Origin: a bacterium
Lineage (GTDB): Bacteria > Desulfobacterota > GWC2-55-46
Reading direction: 5' to 3'
NCBI GenBank assembly: GCA_027310325.1
Contig: DAIDBB010000357.1
Coordinates: 1-21,477 of the forward strand
DNA: 21,477 nucleotides
The position numbers were made by a program, and so were the translations under genes. Positions 7,306-15,925 of the stretch are shown piece after piece. The notes beneath the pieces were generated by a model. That model was not told the origin of the DNA, searched no databases, and worked only from the letters and a program-made list of their open reading frames with translations. The stretch's first letter is position 1, and the number at the start of each line of letters is the position of its first letter.

Positions 7306-8706
7306 ATGATTGACAGTTCAGAGACCATAGCCGCGATATCAACCCCCGTTGGCGAGGGAGGGATAGGCATAATTAGAATCAGCGGCCCGGCGGCGCGTCC
7401 GATATCACTTAAGGTCTTTTCTCCCGTCCGCCCGCTTAAAGACCTTGAAGAGAGGCGGCTTGTCTACGGGGCCATAACAGGGCCTTCCGGGGAAGGTCCG
7501 ATAGACTCGGGGTTTCTCGTCTTCATGAAAGGCCCGCGGTCCTATACTGGCGAGGATACCGTGGAGATTCACTGCCACGGCGGCCCGCTTATCCTAAAAA
7601 AGGCGCTTGAGGCGGTACTTAAGGGCGGTGCGCGGCTTGCCGAGAGGGGCGAATTCACGAAAAGGGCGTTCCTTAACGGAAAGCTCGACCTTGCGCAGGC
7701 CGAATCCGTCATAGACCTCATACGGGCGCGGACCGAGTCTTCCCTGAGCGCTGCCAGAGGGAGGCTCGATGGCCTCTTTTCAAAAAAGGTAAACGGCATA
7801 AAAGAGATGCTTCTCGACCTCGTTACCCGCATAGAGGCCGAGCTCGATTTCCCGGAAGACGTCGCGGGCGTTACCGAGGAATTTTTTACAAGTGAGTCGG
7901 CAAGGGCCCGTGAGGACCTTTCGAGGCTAATATCGACTTACGATGAAGGAAGGGTATTGAAAGAGGGCGTCAAGGTCTTGATACTCGGCAGGCCCAACGT
8001 GGGAAAATCCAGCCTCCTTAACGTACTATTAAAAGAAGAGCGTGCCATAGTCACGCCGGCGCCGGGTACCACAAGGGACATCATAGAAGAGGTCTTGAAT
8101 ATAAGGGGCATACCCGTAAGGCTCATGGACACCGCGGGCCTTCGGGAATCGGATGATATTGCAGAATCCATCGGGGTAAAGGCCGCGCGGGACCGGATAA
8201 GTTCGGCCGATATGATACTCTTTGTAATCGATAGCTCGCTTTATGGCGAAGGCTCTGCGGAAAGCCCGGATTCTACGCTGCTTAAAGAGCTGGAGGGCAA
8301 GAAGGTTATCGTAACGGCGAACAAGTCGGATCTTGCGGATGAAGCGGCCCTTGACGCCGTAAAAAAGCGCTTTAGCGGCCAAAACCCGAGGTTCATCTCT
8401 GCCCTCCATTCGAGGGGAATAGAGGAGCTTAAGGACGCCGTGTATGAAGTGGCCGTAGGGCGGGGCCGATCTGTCCATGAAAGAGCGGCCGGGGAGCTTG
8501 TGGCGAACCTCAGGCACAAGCTCTCCCTCGAAAGGTCGCTCGAGGGGCTCATCCGGTCTATGGACGCCTTTAAGGGAGGGCTGCCCAGGGAGCTCGTCGC
8601 AACCGACCTCAGGTGGGCCGTAGACAGGCTGGGCGAGATAACCGGCGAGACGACGACAGAGGATATCCTGGATCGGATCTTTTCAGGGTTTTGCATCGGG
8701 AAGTGA
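7306..8706 (+). CDS. mnmE: tRNA uridine-5-carboxymethylaminomethyl synthesis GTPase MnmE
   Basis: With MnmG it installs the (carboxymethyl)aminomethyl group on wobble U34 of certain tRNAs. The 466 residues show the N-terminal formyl-folate-binding domain (IAAISTPVGEGGIGIIRISG; YTGEDTVEIHCHGG), a helical domain, the inserted G domain (P-loop GRPNVGKSS at 228-236, TTRD at 255-258, DTAG at 275-278, NKSD later), and the terminal CIGK whose cysteine is essential in the family. The Shine-Dalgarno is weak; it probably follows yidC by readthrough. Its partner mnmG is about 9 kb away on the opposite strand, whereas the two are adjacent in many genomes. Confidence 0.98.
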   Translation: MIDSSETIAAISTPVGEGGIGIIRISGPAARPISLKVFSPVRPLKDLEERRLVYGAITGPSGEGPIDSGFLVFMKGPRSYTGEDTVEIHCHGGPLILKKALEAVLKGGARLAERGEFTKRAFLNGKLDLAQAESVIDLIRARTESSLSAARGRLDGLFSKKVNGIKEMLLDLVTRIEAELDFPEDVAGVTEEFFTSESARAREDLSRLISTYDEGRVLKEGVKVLILGRPNVGKSSLLNVLLKEERAIVTPAPGTTRDIIEEVLNIRGIPVRLMDTAGLRESDDIAESIGVKAARDRISSADMILFVIDSSLYGEGSAESPDSTLLKELEGKKVIVTANKSDLADEAALDAVKKRFSGQNPRFISALHSRGIEELKDAVYEVAVGRGRSVHERAAGELVANLRHKLSLERSLEGLIRSMDAFKGGLPRELVATDLRWAVDRLGEITGETTTEDILDRIFSGFCIGK

Positions 8707-8767
8707 GGGGTCATGAATTTTCCGGCATTGTTTCTTAAAGGCGGCTCCTTCGCGTAACGTTTAAATA

Positions 8768-8796
8768 TTGCTTTTTCTTTACCGGCACACGATAAT
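8768..8796 (+). promoter_or_regulatory. possible typA promoter
   Basis: TTGCTT at 8768-8773 and GATAAT at 8791-8796 (5 of 6) are 17 bp apart in the A/T-rich part of the 251-bp gap before typA. The -35 half is weak. The predicted leader would be about 155 nt. Confidence 0.35.
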
Positions 8797-8957
8797 ATAG
8801 TAAAATAATCTGTTAATGGTTATGCGGAGTTTTGAGTAGCGTCCTCTTGAAGGTCCTGAGAAAAAGCTCGCCATCCGACCATTTAACGAATTCCATTTTC
8901 CAAATAAATTTCGAGAAGGGCCTTTGTCCTTGACCGGGAAGGTCTGCAGGAGCGATC

Positions 8958-10760
8958 ATGAGCAGGAACATAAGGAACATAGCGATAATAGCGCACGTCG
9001 ACCACGGGAAGACCACCCTTGTTGACGCTATGCTGAGGCAGGCCGGAATCTTCCGCGCCAACGAAAAGGTCCAGGAAAGGGTGATGGACAATATCGACCT
9101 CGAGCGCGAGAGGGGGATTACGATAATGGCCAAGAATACCGCGGTCGAGTACAACGGAGTAAAGATAAACATAGTAGACACTCCCGGGCATGCGGACTTC
9201 GGCGGCGAGGTCGAAAGGACCCTTAAGATGGTGGACGGGGTCGTGCTTCTCGTTGACGCCTCCGAGGGCCCGCTGCCTCAAACGCGCTTTGTCCTCAAAA
9301 AGGCCCTCGAGCTCGGGCTTCCGCCCGTACTCGTCATAAATAAGATAGACAGGCCCGATGCCCGCATCAAGGAGGTCCTTAACGAGGTATATGACCTTTT
9401 CATCGACCTCGACGCAACCGAAGATCAATTGGAGTTCCCGATAATCTACACAAACGCGAGGAAAGGCACGGCTACGCTTGACCTCGAAAAGGACTCCCCT
9501 GACCTTAAGCCGCTCTTTGAGCTCATAATAAAGACCGTCCCGACCCCTGCCGGGGACGCCACGGGAAAACTCCAGTTTTTGGTGACGAACATCGATTACA
9601 GCGACTACGTCGGAAGGCTCGCCATAGGAAGGATATTTTCAGGAGCTATCAGGTACGGCGACACGGTTGCCATGATAAACGCCGAGAACAGGGCGATAAA
9701 AACTAAGATCACGGGGCTCTACGTCTTCCAGGGGCTTGAAAGGATAGAGACGAAGGAGGCTTCGGTCGGCGAGATAATAGCGCTTGCCGGAATCGAGGGG
9801 ATAGGCATAGGGGACACCGTAACCGACTTCGAGGAGCCGAGGCCTCTGCCGAGGATAAAGGTAGACGAGCCGACGATATCGATGGTCTTTTCGGCCAACA
9901 CGTCCCCTTTCGCGGGCAAGGAAGGCAAGTACGTTACCGCGCGTAATTTAAGGGAGCGGCTCGAAAAGGAGCTCCTCTATAACGTATCCATAAAGGTGGA
10001 TTTCGAAAAGGCCGACGCGTTCAAGGTGATGGGCAGAGGAGAGCTTCAGCTCGCTATCCTCATAGAGATGATGAGGCGGGAGGGGTATGAGCTATCGGTA
10101 TCGATGCCCGAGACGATAACCAGGACGATCAACGGAGTAGTCCATGAGCCGATGGAGCACCTTGTCATCGACGTGCCCGAGGAGTTCATAGGGGTGGTTA
10201 CCCAGCAGGTCGGCATGAGAAAGGGCAAGATGCTAAAGATGCAGAATAACGGGCACGGCAGGGTCAGGCTCGAGTTCCGGATACCTTCGAGGGGCCTCAT
10301 TGGGTTCAGGTCCCAGTTCCTGACAGATACGAAGGGGACCGGACTCCTTAACCACATCTTCGACGGGTATGAGCCGTGGTCGGGCGCCATCTCCAAGCGG
10401 CAGACCGGCGCGCTCGTCGCCGACAGAAGCGGGGTCACGACAGTATACGCCCTTTTCCACCTCCAGCCGAGGGGAACACTTATCGTAAAGGAGAACACCC
10501 CTGTATACGAAGGGATGATCATAGGCGAGAACTCCAGGGAAAACGACATGGACGTGAACGCCATAAAGGAAAAGAAGCTCACCAACATGCGCGCTTCCGG
10601 CTCTGACGAGGCGATGATACTCTTCCCGCCGAACATATTGAATCTGGAGCAGGCCCTCGAGTTCATAACCGGAGACGAACTTGTCGAGGTCACCCCGCAG
10701 TCGATAAGGGTGAGAAAAAAGGTGCTCGAGGCCGGAAAGAGACGGTCAGGAAGGCCTTAA
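8958..10760 (+). CDS. typA: ribosome-associated GTPase TypA/BipA
   Basis: Translational GTPase of the EF-G family that binds 70S ribosomes and supports assembly and growth under stress or cold. The 600 residues match the family. The G domain has HVDHGKTTL at 13-21, the switch region ERERGITI near 49-56, DTPGHADF at 74-81 and NKID at 128-131, followed by domain II, EF-G domains III and V, and the TypA-specific C-terminus (RGLIGFRSQFLTDTKGTG). CAGGAG at 8946-8951 supports the ATG. It is not a usual member of the rpmH-mnmG cluster and sits where mnmG would be expected. A weak AAGGCC/GGCCTT inverted repeat overlaps the stop codon, without a T tract. Confidence 0.97.
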   Translation: MSRNIRNIAIIAHVDHGKTTLVDAMLRQAGIFRANEKVQERVMDNIDLERERGITIMAKNTAVEYNGVKINIVDTPGHADFGGEVERTLKMVDGVVLLVDASEGPLPQTRFVLKKALELGLPPVLVINKIDRPDARIKEVLNEVYDLFIDLDATEDQLEFPIIYTNARKGTATLDLEKDSPDLKPLFELIIKTVPTPAGDATGKLQFLVTNIDYSDYVGRLAIGRIFSGAIRYGDTVAMINAENRAIKTKITGLYVFQGLERIETKEASVGEIIALAGIEGIGIGDTVTDFEEPRPLPRIKVDEPTISMVFSANTSPFAGKEGKYVTARNLRERLEKELLYNVSIKVDFEKADAFKVMGRGELQLAILIEMMRREGYELSVSMPETITRTINGVVHEPMEHLVIDVPEEFIGVVTQQVGMRKGKMLKMQNNGHGRVRLEFRIPSRGLIGFRSQFLTDTKGTGLLNHIFDGYEPWSGAISKRQTGALVADRSGVTTVYALFHLQPRGTLIVKENTPVYEGMIIGENSRENDMDVNAIKEKKLTNMRASGSDEAMILFPPNILNLEQALEFITGDELVEVTPQSIRVRKKVLEAGKRRSGRP

Positions 10761-11205
10761 GGGCCTTTCACAGGTCTGTTATTTCAGCGGCAAGCCATAG
10801 GCTGTCGTTACGGAAAAACCTTTGTAAAACCATCTGATGCCAGCTAAAAGCACCATATCCGGCGAAGCCTAATGCACTCTTTATCGCTTCATACGCCGTA
10901 ACACTTCCCGGTTAATGCTCACCCCATGGCCCGCCCGGCTGGCCCGGCGGAATTTAGGCGTTGCATGACAGGGGTGAAGATAAGTTGCGATGGGCACGCT
11001 TATGAAGGTACCGGAAGAGTAATTTGATCGGGGTGAACTGCAGGTTTTATTTCAAAACATCCAGAAAATAGTTTAATCTTGATGAATAAATAATACAGCC
11101 AAATCATAGTAATATAGCATAAAAGCCTCTTTCCCAACAAACGTATGCGCACCTTTTTTAACAGCACGCATATCATGCACTATTTTTAACAGATTCCCAA
11201 AGAAG
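10761..11205. other. convergent intergenic region, no supported gene
   Basis: This is 445 bp between the typA stop and the stop of the leftward DJ-1 gene. I find no RNA gene or strong terminator for either strand. It holds a CCGCC/GGCGG inverted repeat near 10933-10952, A/T-rich DNA at 11070-11130, and a TATGCG/CGCATA inverted repeat near 11145-11175 around a run of T. The first 145 bp are open on the minus strand without a good start (see findings). Confidence 0.6.
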
Positions 11206-11709
11206 TCATTTGATCATCTCGACAAGGGTGCGGCAGAAATCCGGCAGATCCCCCGGGTGGCGAGATGTGACGAGCTTTCCGTCAACCACAACTGGGGAGT
11301 CCTCATAGACCGCCCCGGCGTTTTTAAGGTCGGTCTTTACCGATATGTAGCACGTGGCTTTTCTGCCCTTCACGGCTTCGGCCTCAATGAGCATCTGGGC
11401 GCCATGGCATATCGCGCCTACGATGATATCTCTCTTGACCGCCTCCTTCACGAGCCTTACCATGTCGGGCTTTATCCTCATCCTGTCCGGGGCCTGGCCC
11501 CCGGGGATTATTAGGGCATCGAAATTTTTAATCTCGATCCCGGAGGGGGATTTCTCCGCCTTAATCGGGTAGCCGTGCTTGCTGGTGTAGGTACCGGCAG
11601 GAGACCCGACGACCGTAACCGAGTGCCCCGCCTCGAGCAACCTATAGTAAGGGTAGAGCGCCTCCATGTCCTCGTAGTTATTATCTATAAGCATAAGAAC
11701 GTTTGCCAT
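11206..11709 (-). CDS. DJ-1/PfpI family protein
   Basis: Member of the class I glutamine amidotransferase-like superfamily. Relatives are proteases, deglycases or glyoxalases, or chaperones, so the exact activity cannot be assigned. The 167 residues show the strand-opening MANVLMLIDNNYEDME with the acidic residue E13, the DALIIPGG loop at 64-71, and the nucleophile elbow AICHGAQML with C101 and H102. A longer frame to 11808 exists, but ATG 11709 is preceded by GAGAGGT at good spacing and coincides with the conserved N-terminus, so I chose it. It lies 115 bp downstream of nfi and ends the leftward block. Confidence 0.9.
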   Translation of the reverse strand: MANVLMLIDNNYEDMEALYPYYRLLEAGHSVTVVGSPAGTYTSKHGYPIKAEKSPSGIEIKNFDALIIPGGQAPDRMRIKPDMVRLVKEAVKRDIIVGAICHGAQMLIEAEAVKGRKATCYISVKTDLKNAGAVYEDSPVVVDGKLVTSRHPGDLPDFCRTLVEMIK

Positions 11710-11824
11710 ATTTGACCTCTCATGGGGGAACTTTTTTAGCGCTGCGCACGCAAATCGCTTAACGCACCCATTCCTTAAAAAGCGCGATTCGTTTAAGATA
11801 CTCCCCAACGCTCACCGAAAAATT

Positions 11825-12517
11825 TCAGTTTTCCGATAAAGATCTCTTTATCTTCCTTGAAAGCATGTCAGCCCTTCTGACAGGCTCGGGGAGCCTGAAT
11901 TCTGCCAGGGAGCGCATTATTATATCTATGGAATCCGTAAGGTCTATCCTGTGTCCCGGAGAAACGAAGACCGGCTTTACGCCCGTCCGGGTCCGGAGGA
12001 CCGCGCCCACTGTCTCGCCCTTGTACTCGAGCGGCGACCAGCTCCCTTTTTTCTTTCCCGGCTCCCTGTATTCTCCCACAAGCCTGGATTTGGCGCAGCC
12101 TATGGAAGGGATATCGATAATCATCCCGACACAGGCGGCTATACCGAGCCCCAGCGGATGCGCTATGCCTTGCCCGTCGAAGATGATCAGGCCGGGCCTG
12201 GTTTTAAGCCCCTCGACGCAGTCGATTATCGCGGGCCCCTCCCTGAAAGAGAGCATCCCCGGAATGTAGGGGAACCGTACTTCCTTTACCACGTAGTTTT
12301 CCTCGACAAGGACAAGCTCAGGGAATTCGTAGAGGCACGCGGTACAGATAATCTTATCACCCAAAAATGCAGCGTCAACCCCGGCTATATGTTTGGGGGC
12401 TTTAGCGAGGGGCTTAAGGACCCTTTTAACCCTAAGATACTCCTGTATCTTTTTGGCCTTTTCCCTGTCCCTGGGCCATCTTAAGTTCTTGAAGGTGTCT
12501 TTGATCTTACCTGGCAT
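11825..12517 (-). CDS. nfi: endonuclease V (deoxyinosine 3' endonuclease)
   Basis: Nicks DNA at the second phosphodiester bond 3' of deoxyinosine, starting repair of deaminated adenine. Family motifs in 230 residues: AGVDAAF with metal ligand D48, YIPGMLSFREGP (84-95) with the wedge motif and E93, FDGQGIAHPLGLG with D114, CAKS with K143, and SPGHRIDL near 186-193. These match the Thermotoga-type D43, E89, D110 and K139 set. The start lies 13 nt after the ClC stop, with no Shine-Dalgarno in the gap, suggesting coupling to the upstream gene. Confidence 0.95.
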   Translation of the reverse strand: MPGKIKDTFKNLRWPRDREKAKKIQEYLRVKRVLKPLAKAPKHIAGVDAAFLGDKIICTACLYEFPELVLVEENYVVKEVRFPYIPGMLSFREGPAIIDCVEGLKTRPGLIIFDGQGIAHPLGLGIAACVGMIIDIPSIGCAKSRLVGEYREPGKKKGSWSPLEYKGETVGAVLRTRTGVKPVFVSPGHRIDLTDSIDIIMRSLAEFRLPEPVRRADMLSRKIKRSLSEN

Positions 12518-12530
12518 GGGTCGATGGGGT

Positions 12531-13886
12531 CTAGCGGGCCTTCTTTTTTTTCCTCCAGACGATTTCCCAGAGGGTCGTTATCGTCCGCGGGAGGCTTTTT
12601 TCACTCGTGGCAAACCTTGGGCTTACCGCCTCGAGCTCACGGCCGAGCTCGATGTCGATAGAGGCTGATTTCTTGACGGCGAGCTGCTGTGAGGGGTAAA
12701 CGGACCTGTGGCCTGTTATGGCAAAGCTTATTATCGACGCTATGGCGGCATAAGGGGCGATGGCCGCGCCGAAGAGCTCAACGGCCATAATGCTTGCGGC
12801 TATCGGGGTGTTGGATGCCCCGGCAAGGAGACTTACAAAGCCGATCGCGGCGAGCACAGAAGTGTCCATACGAAGGACGCTGCCAAGGGCGCTCCCGGCC
12901 GTTGCGCCTATGAATACCATGGGGGTTACCTTCCCGCCGGTCCCTCCGAAGCTCAAAGTAACGGCGGTAAAGAGGATCTTCAAGAGAAAATCGTACCAGG
13001 GCACAGCCTCCCCCCTGATAGCGCCCTCCATCAAGTTTATTCCCAGGCCGAGGGGGTGCGTAGATACCAGAAATGCCAGCACTACGAGCACGACCCCTGC
13101 GATGATACTTTTGACCTCTATCGGCAGCCCGCTCTTGTAAGATAACTTTTTTCCGTACGCGAGGGCCTCAACGAGAGCAAACGAGCAGAGCCCGAAAAAT
13201 ATGCCGGCCACGACTATCTTTATGAAAAAAAGGTTGCTGAAGACCGGAACTATGTTTATCGGATGGTAGAAGTACGTTATGCCGAGGGCCGAGGAGACGT
13301 GGTAGCTTATGATACCGGCAACGAAGGCCGGAAGGAGGACTTCGTAAAGGATGTTTCCGACGACCATCACCTCGAGCCCGTACATCGCCCCGGTGAGAGG
13401 CGCGCCGAAGACCGATGAGAAGGCCCCGCATATGCCGCAGACAACAAGCTTCCTTCTGTCGGCGTTGTCGAACCTTAAAAGGCTTGATAGGGCGGAGATG
13501 ACCCCGCCGCCAATCTGCACGCTCGGCCCCTCTTTTCCGCCGGAGCCTCCGGCCGCTATGGTTGCGATAGTCGCGAAGAACTCGGCGATCACAACCCTGA
13601 ATGGGATATGGCCGGAGAACCTATTTACCGCCTCTATGGCGAGGTTCGCCCCCGGGATCTTACCGCCGGGAGAGACGCGCTTAACGATAGTTGCGCTGGC
13701 GAGAAGGCCAAGGGGTATAAGGAGATAGTAGTGCCTTAACCGGGCCGTCGCCGTTATCGCCCAGTAAAGGCCCTTGATATAAAGAGTTGTGGAAATGCCG
13801 GTGACTATGCCGACTATTGTGGCGAGGACGATCCATTTTACGACGCTTACGAAGATTACGGTTTCTTCTTTAAACCTTATCTTCAA
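12531..13886 (-). CDS. ClC-family chloride channel/transporter
   Basis: Polytopic ClC-fold protein of about 451 residues for anion transport across the inner membrane. The GxEGP-type motif is GGKEGP (116-121) with gating glutamate E119. The inner part of the filter, usually GSGIP, reads GGKIP (74-78), lacking the chloride-binding serine. The proton-glutamate site, EE in E. coli ClC, reads LEV (171-173), with valine in the second position. The later GGKVTP corresponds to the GxFxP motif. A longer frame starts at TTG 13946; TTG 13886 has GAGAGGG about 10 nt upstream and begins just before the first helix, so I prefer it. The tail ends in a basic KKKKAR. It follows the aminotransferase by 98 bp. 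Confidence 0.85.
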   Translation of the reverse strand: MKIRFKEETVIFVSVVKWIVLATIVGIVTGISTTLYIKGLYWAITATARLRHYYLLIPLGLLASATIVKRVSPGGKIPGANLAIEAVNRFSGHIPFRVVIAEFFATIATIAAGGSGGKEGPSVQIGGGVISALSSLLRFDNADRRKLVVCGICGAFSSVFGAPLTGAMYGLEVMVVGNILYEVLLPAFVAGIISYHVSSALGITYFYHPINIVPVFSNLFFIKIVVAGIFFGLCSFALVEALAYGKKLSYKSGLPIEVKSIIAGVVLVVLAFLVSTHPLGLGINLMEGAIRGEAVPWYDFLLKILFTAVTLSFGGTGGKVTPMVFIGATAGSALGSVLRMDTSVLAAIGFVSLLAGASNTPIAASIMAVELFGAAIAPYAAIASIISFAITGHRSVYPSQQLAVKKSASIDIELGRELEAVSPRFATSEKSLPRTITTLWEIVWRKKKKAR

Positions 13887-13984
13887 TTTGCGCTGTCCCT
13901 CTCGGGGTTGGTGAGTATCGAGAAATAAGGAGGCCCTTCCGGGCAAACCCCGATTTTTAGGGAGTTAAGCTTCTTGAATGGCAA

Positions 13985-14899
13985 TTAAATATACCAGAGC
14001 CAGCTTTCGTAGTTCTTGTCCTTGCCTTTTACGATGTCAAAAAATACCGTCTGTATCTCCTTTGTTACGGGGCCGGGCTTGCCCTTGCCTATGGTCCGCA
14101 GGTCTATCTCCCTTATCGGGGTTATCTCGGCGGCCGTGCCGGTAAAGAAGGCCTCGTCGGCTGTATAGAGCTCATCCCTTGTAAACCTTTCCTCCCTCAC
14201 CTCTATCCCGCGGTCTTTCGCTATCCGTATGACGGAATCCCTCGTTATGCCGTTAAGTATAGATGTGAGCGAGGTCGTCTTTAGTACACCGTCCTTTACC
14301 ATGAAGATATTCTCGCCGCTCGCCTCCGACACATAGCCTTCGGTGTCGAGGAGGAGGGCCTCGTCAAAGCCGGATGCAACGACCTCCTTTTTGGCGAGGA
14401 TCGAGTTTATGTAGTTTCCGGCGAGCTTTGCCTTTGACATGCCGCTATTTACATGGTTCCTTGCATAAGAGGAGACCTTGACCCGTATCCCGTTCCTGAG
14501 GCCTTCCTCTCCGAGGTATGCGCCCCATTTCCACGCGGCTATCGCGACCCTAACCGGGTTATTCTTCGGGAAAAGGCCCATGGAGCCGTATCCGAGATAG
14601 ACAAGGGGCCTTATGTAGCCCTCTTTGAGACCGTTCATTTTCATGGTGTCGGCTGTAGCCCTGTTTATCGTATCGACAGAAAAGGGTATTTCCATCAAGC
14701 CTATCTTGGCCGAGTTGAAGAGCCTTTCAGTATGCTCCGGGAGCCTGAAGATGGCGCTCCGCCCGTCCGCGCACCTGTAGCAGCGTATCCCCTCGAAGGC
14801 GGCCAGACCATAATGGAGCGTATGGGTCAGGATGTGGACGTTCGCGTCGTTCCAGTTTACGAATTTTCCGTCCATCCATATCTTCTTAGCCTTTGCCAT
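13985..14899 (-). CDS. ilvE: branched-chain amino acid aminotransferase
   Basis: PLP-dependent class IV transaminase for the last step of valine, leucine and isoleucine synthesis. In 304 residues I see the family opening (IWMDGKFVNWNDANVHILTH), the HYGLAAFEGIRCY stretch around 29-41, the cofactor lysine K158 within AKLAGNYINS, and the YVSEASGENIF motif at 189-199. AAGGAG at 11-13 nt supports the ATG. Class IV also includes D-amino acid aminotransferase and ADC lyase; the length and GIRCY region favour IlvE. It is downstream of parB by 94 bp and probably expressed with the mnmG-parB run or from its own promoter. It is not part of the standard origin cluster. Confidence 0.9.
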   Translation of the reverse strand: MAKAKKIWMDGKFVNWNDANVHILTHTLHYGLAAFEGIRCYRCADGRSAIFRLPEHTERLFNSAKIGLMEIPFSVDTINRATADTMKMNGLKEGYIRPLVYLGYGSMGLFPKNNPVRVAIAAWKWGAYLGEEGLRNGIRVKVSSYARNHVNSGMSKAKLAGNYINSILAKKEVVASGFDEALLLDTEGYVSEASGENIFMVKDGVLKTTSLTSILNGITRDSVIRIAKDRGIEVREERFTRDELYTADEAFFTGTAAEITPIREIDLRTIGKGKPGPVTKEIQTVFFDIVKGKDKNYESWLWYI

Positions 14900-14993
14900 T
14901 AGCTGAACAGTCTCCTTTATATGAAATAATTTTCTTTATAACGGATTTCGATACTCAGGTTTGGCGGCGGGAGTTCCCCAAAAAAATTCGATT

Positions 14994-15866
14994 TCAACCC
15001 CCGATGGAACGGAGGATGTCGAGGAGTCTTTCCCTTTCGTCCGCCGAGAAATAATTTATTTCGATCTTCCCCTTACTCTTTCTCTCTTTAAGCGAGACCT
15101 TTGTGCCGAATATCTCCCTCAGTTCGTCTTCTATCTGGCTGTGCGAGCCGGTCTTTTTTATTACGGTCTTTGTGAAGCCCGCGCCTTTTTCGTTAACCAG
15201 GCTTTCGACTTCCCTCACGGAAAGCCCCTTTGAGACGATCTTTTTTAACAGTTCGACCTGGAGCGCGTGGTTTTCAACGGAAAGCAGGGCCCTGGCGTGG
15301 CCCATCGTGATAGCGCCCTTTATGAGCTCTTCCCGCGCCTCGATCGAAAGCTTGAGGAGCCGGAGATAATTGGCTACCGTTGCCCGTTCCTTACCGACCC
15401 TTTTCGCGACATCCTCCTGCGAGAGCCCGAACCCCATGAGGCTATTGTAGGCCTCGGCCTCCTCTATGGCGTTAAGGTCCTCTCTCTGGATGTTCTCTAT
15501 TATCGCCAGTTCCAGGCTCTCCTCGTCGGTAGCATCGGTAACGACAACCGGCACCTCGGTGAGCCCGGCCATCTTCGCGGCCCGCCACCTTCTCTCCCCG
15601 GCGATAAGCTCGAAGCCGTCCCTACTCCTCCTTGCGAGAAGCGGTTCGATGACGCCCTTTTCCCTGATGGAGTCCGATAGCTCCTTTAAAGCGTTTTCGT
15701 TAAAGAACTTTCTCGGCTGGGTCTTATTCGGGCTTATGTCAAGGATGGGGCAAACGAGGAACTTTCCGTCGGCCTTCGCCGCGGCTGGCTGCGCTTCGCT
15801 TATCAGTGCGTTAAGGCCCCTCCCCAGGACCCTTTTCTTGTTTAAAAGATCTTTTTTATCGAGCAT
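14994..15866 (-). CDS. parB: chromosome-partitioning protein ParB (CTPase)
   Basis: Binds parS, loads as a CTP-dependent clamp, spreads, and with ParA and SMC segregates the origin. The 290 residues show the basic N-terminus (GRGLNALIS at 15-23) that in this family contacts ParA, the CTP-binding GERRWRAA at 90-97, ENIQRE at 124-129, the helix-turn-helix around 149-171, and a C-terminal dimerisation domain. The ATG has GGAGAGG close upstream. Its parS sites are at 16780, 16817 and 17508. Confidence 0.97.
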   Translation of the reverse strand: MLDKKDLLNKKRVLGRGLNALISEAQPAAAKADGKFLVCPILDISPNKTQPRKFFNENALKELSDSIREKGVIEPLLARRSRDGFELIAGERRWRAAKMAGLTEVPVVVTDATDEESLELAIIENIQREDLNAIEEAEAYNSLMGFGLSQEDVAKRVGKERATVANYLRLLKLSIEAREELIKGAITMGHARALLSVENHALQVELLKKIVSKGLSVREVESLVNEKGAGFTKTVIKKTGSHSQIEDELREIFGTKVSLKERKSKGKIEINYFSADERERLLDILRSIGG

Positions 15867-15925
15867 AAAGCCTCTCCGGGTTTTTAAGGTGTTTTATCAT
15901 ATAACATATTGATATTCTTATGCTT

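Noticed and set aside
10930..10955. typA terminator at the CCGCC/GGCGG inverted repeat
   Set aside because: The stem is only 5 bp with a 10-nt loop, about 170 bp past the stop codon, and is not followed by a T run.
11710..11808. 33-residue N-terminal extension of the DJ-1/PfpI protein
   Set aside because: The conserved fold starts at ATG 11709, which has its own good ribosome-binding site; the extension is unconserved in character.
12831..12976. plus-strand frames opposite the ClC gene as separate small proteins
   Set aside because: They are antisense shadows of conserved transmembrane segments, with no ribosome-binding site or family resemblance.
13887..13946. 20-residue N-terminal extension of the ClC protein from TTG 13946
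   Set aside because: It is polar and unlike the family N-terminus, and the later TTG has a better ribosome-binding site. It cannot be fully excluded.
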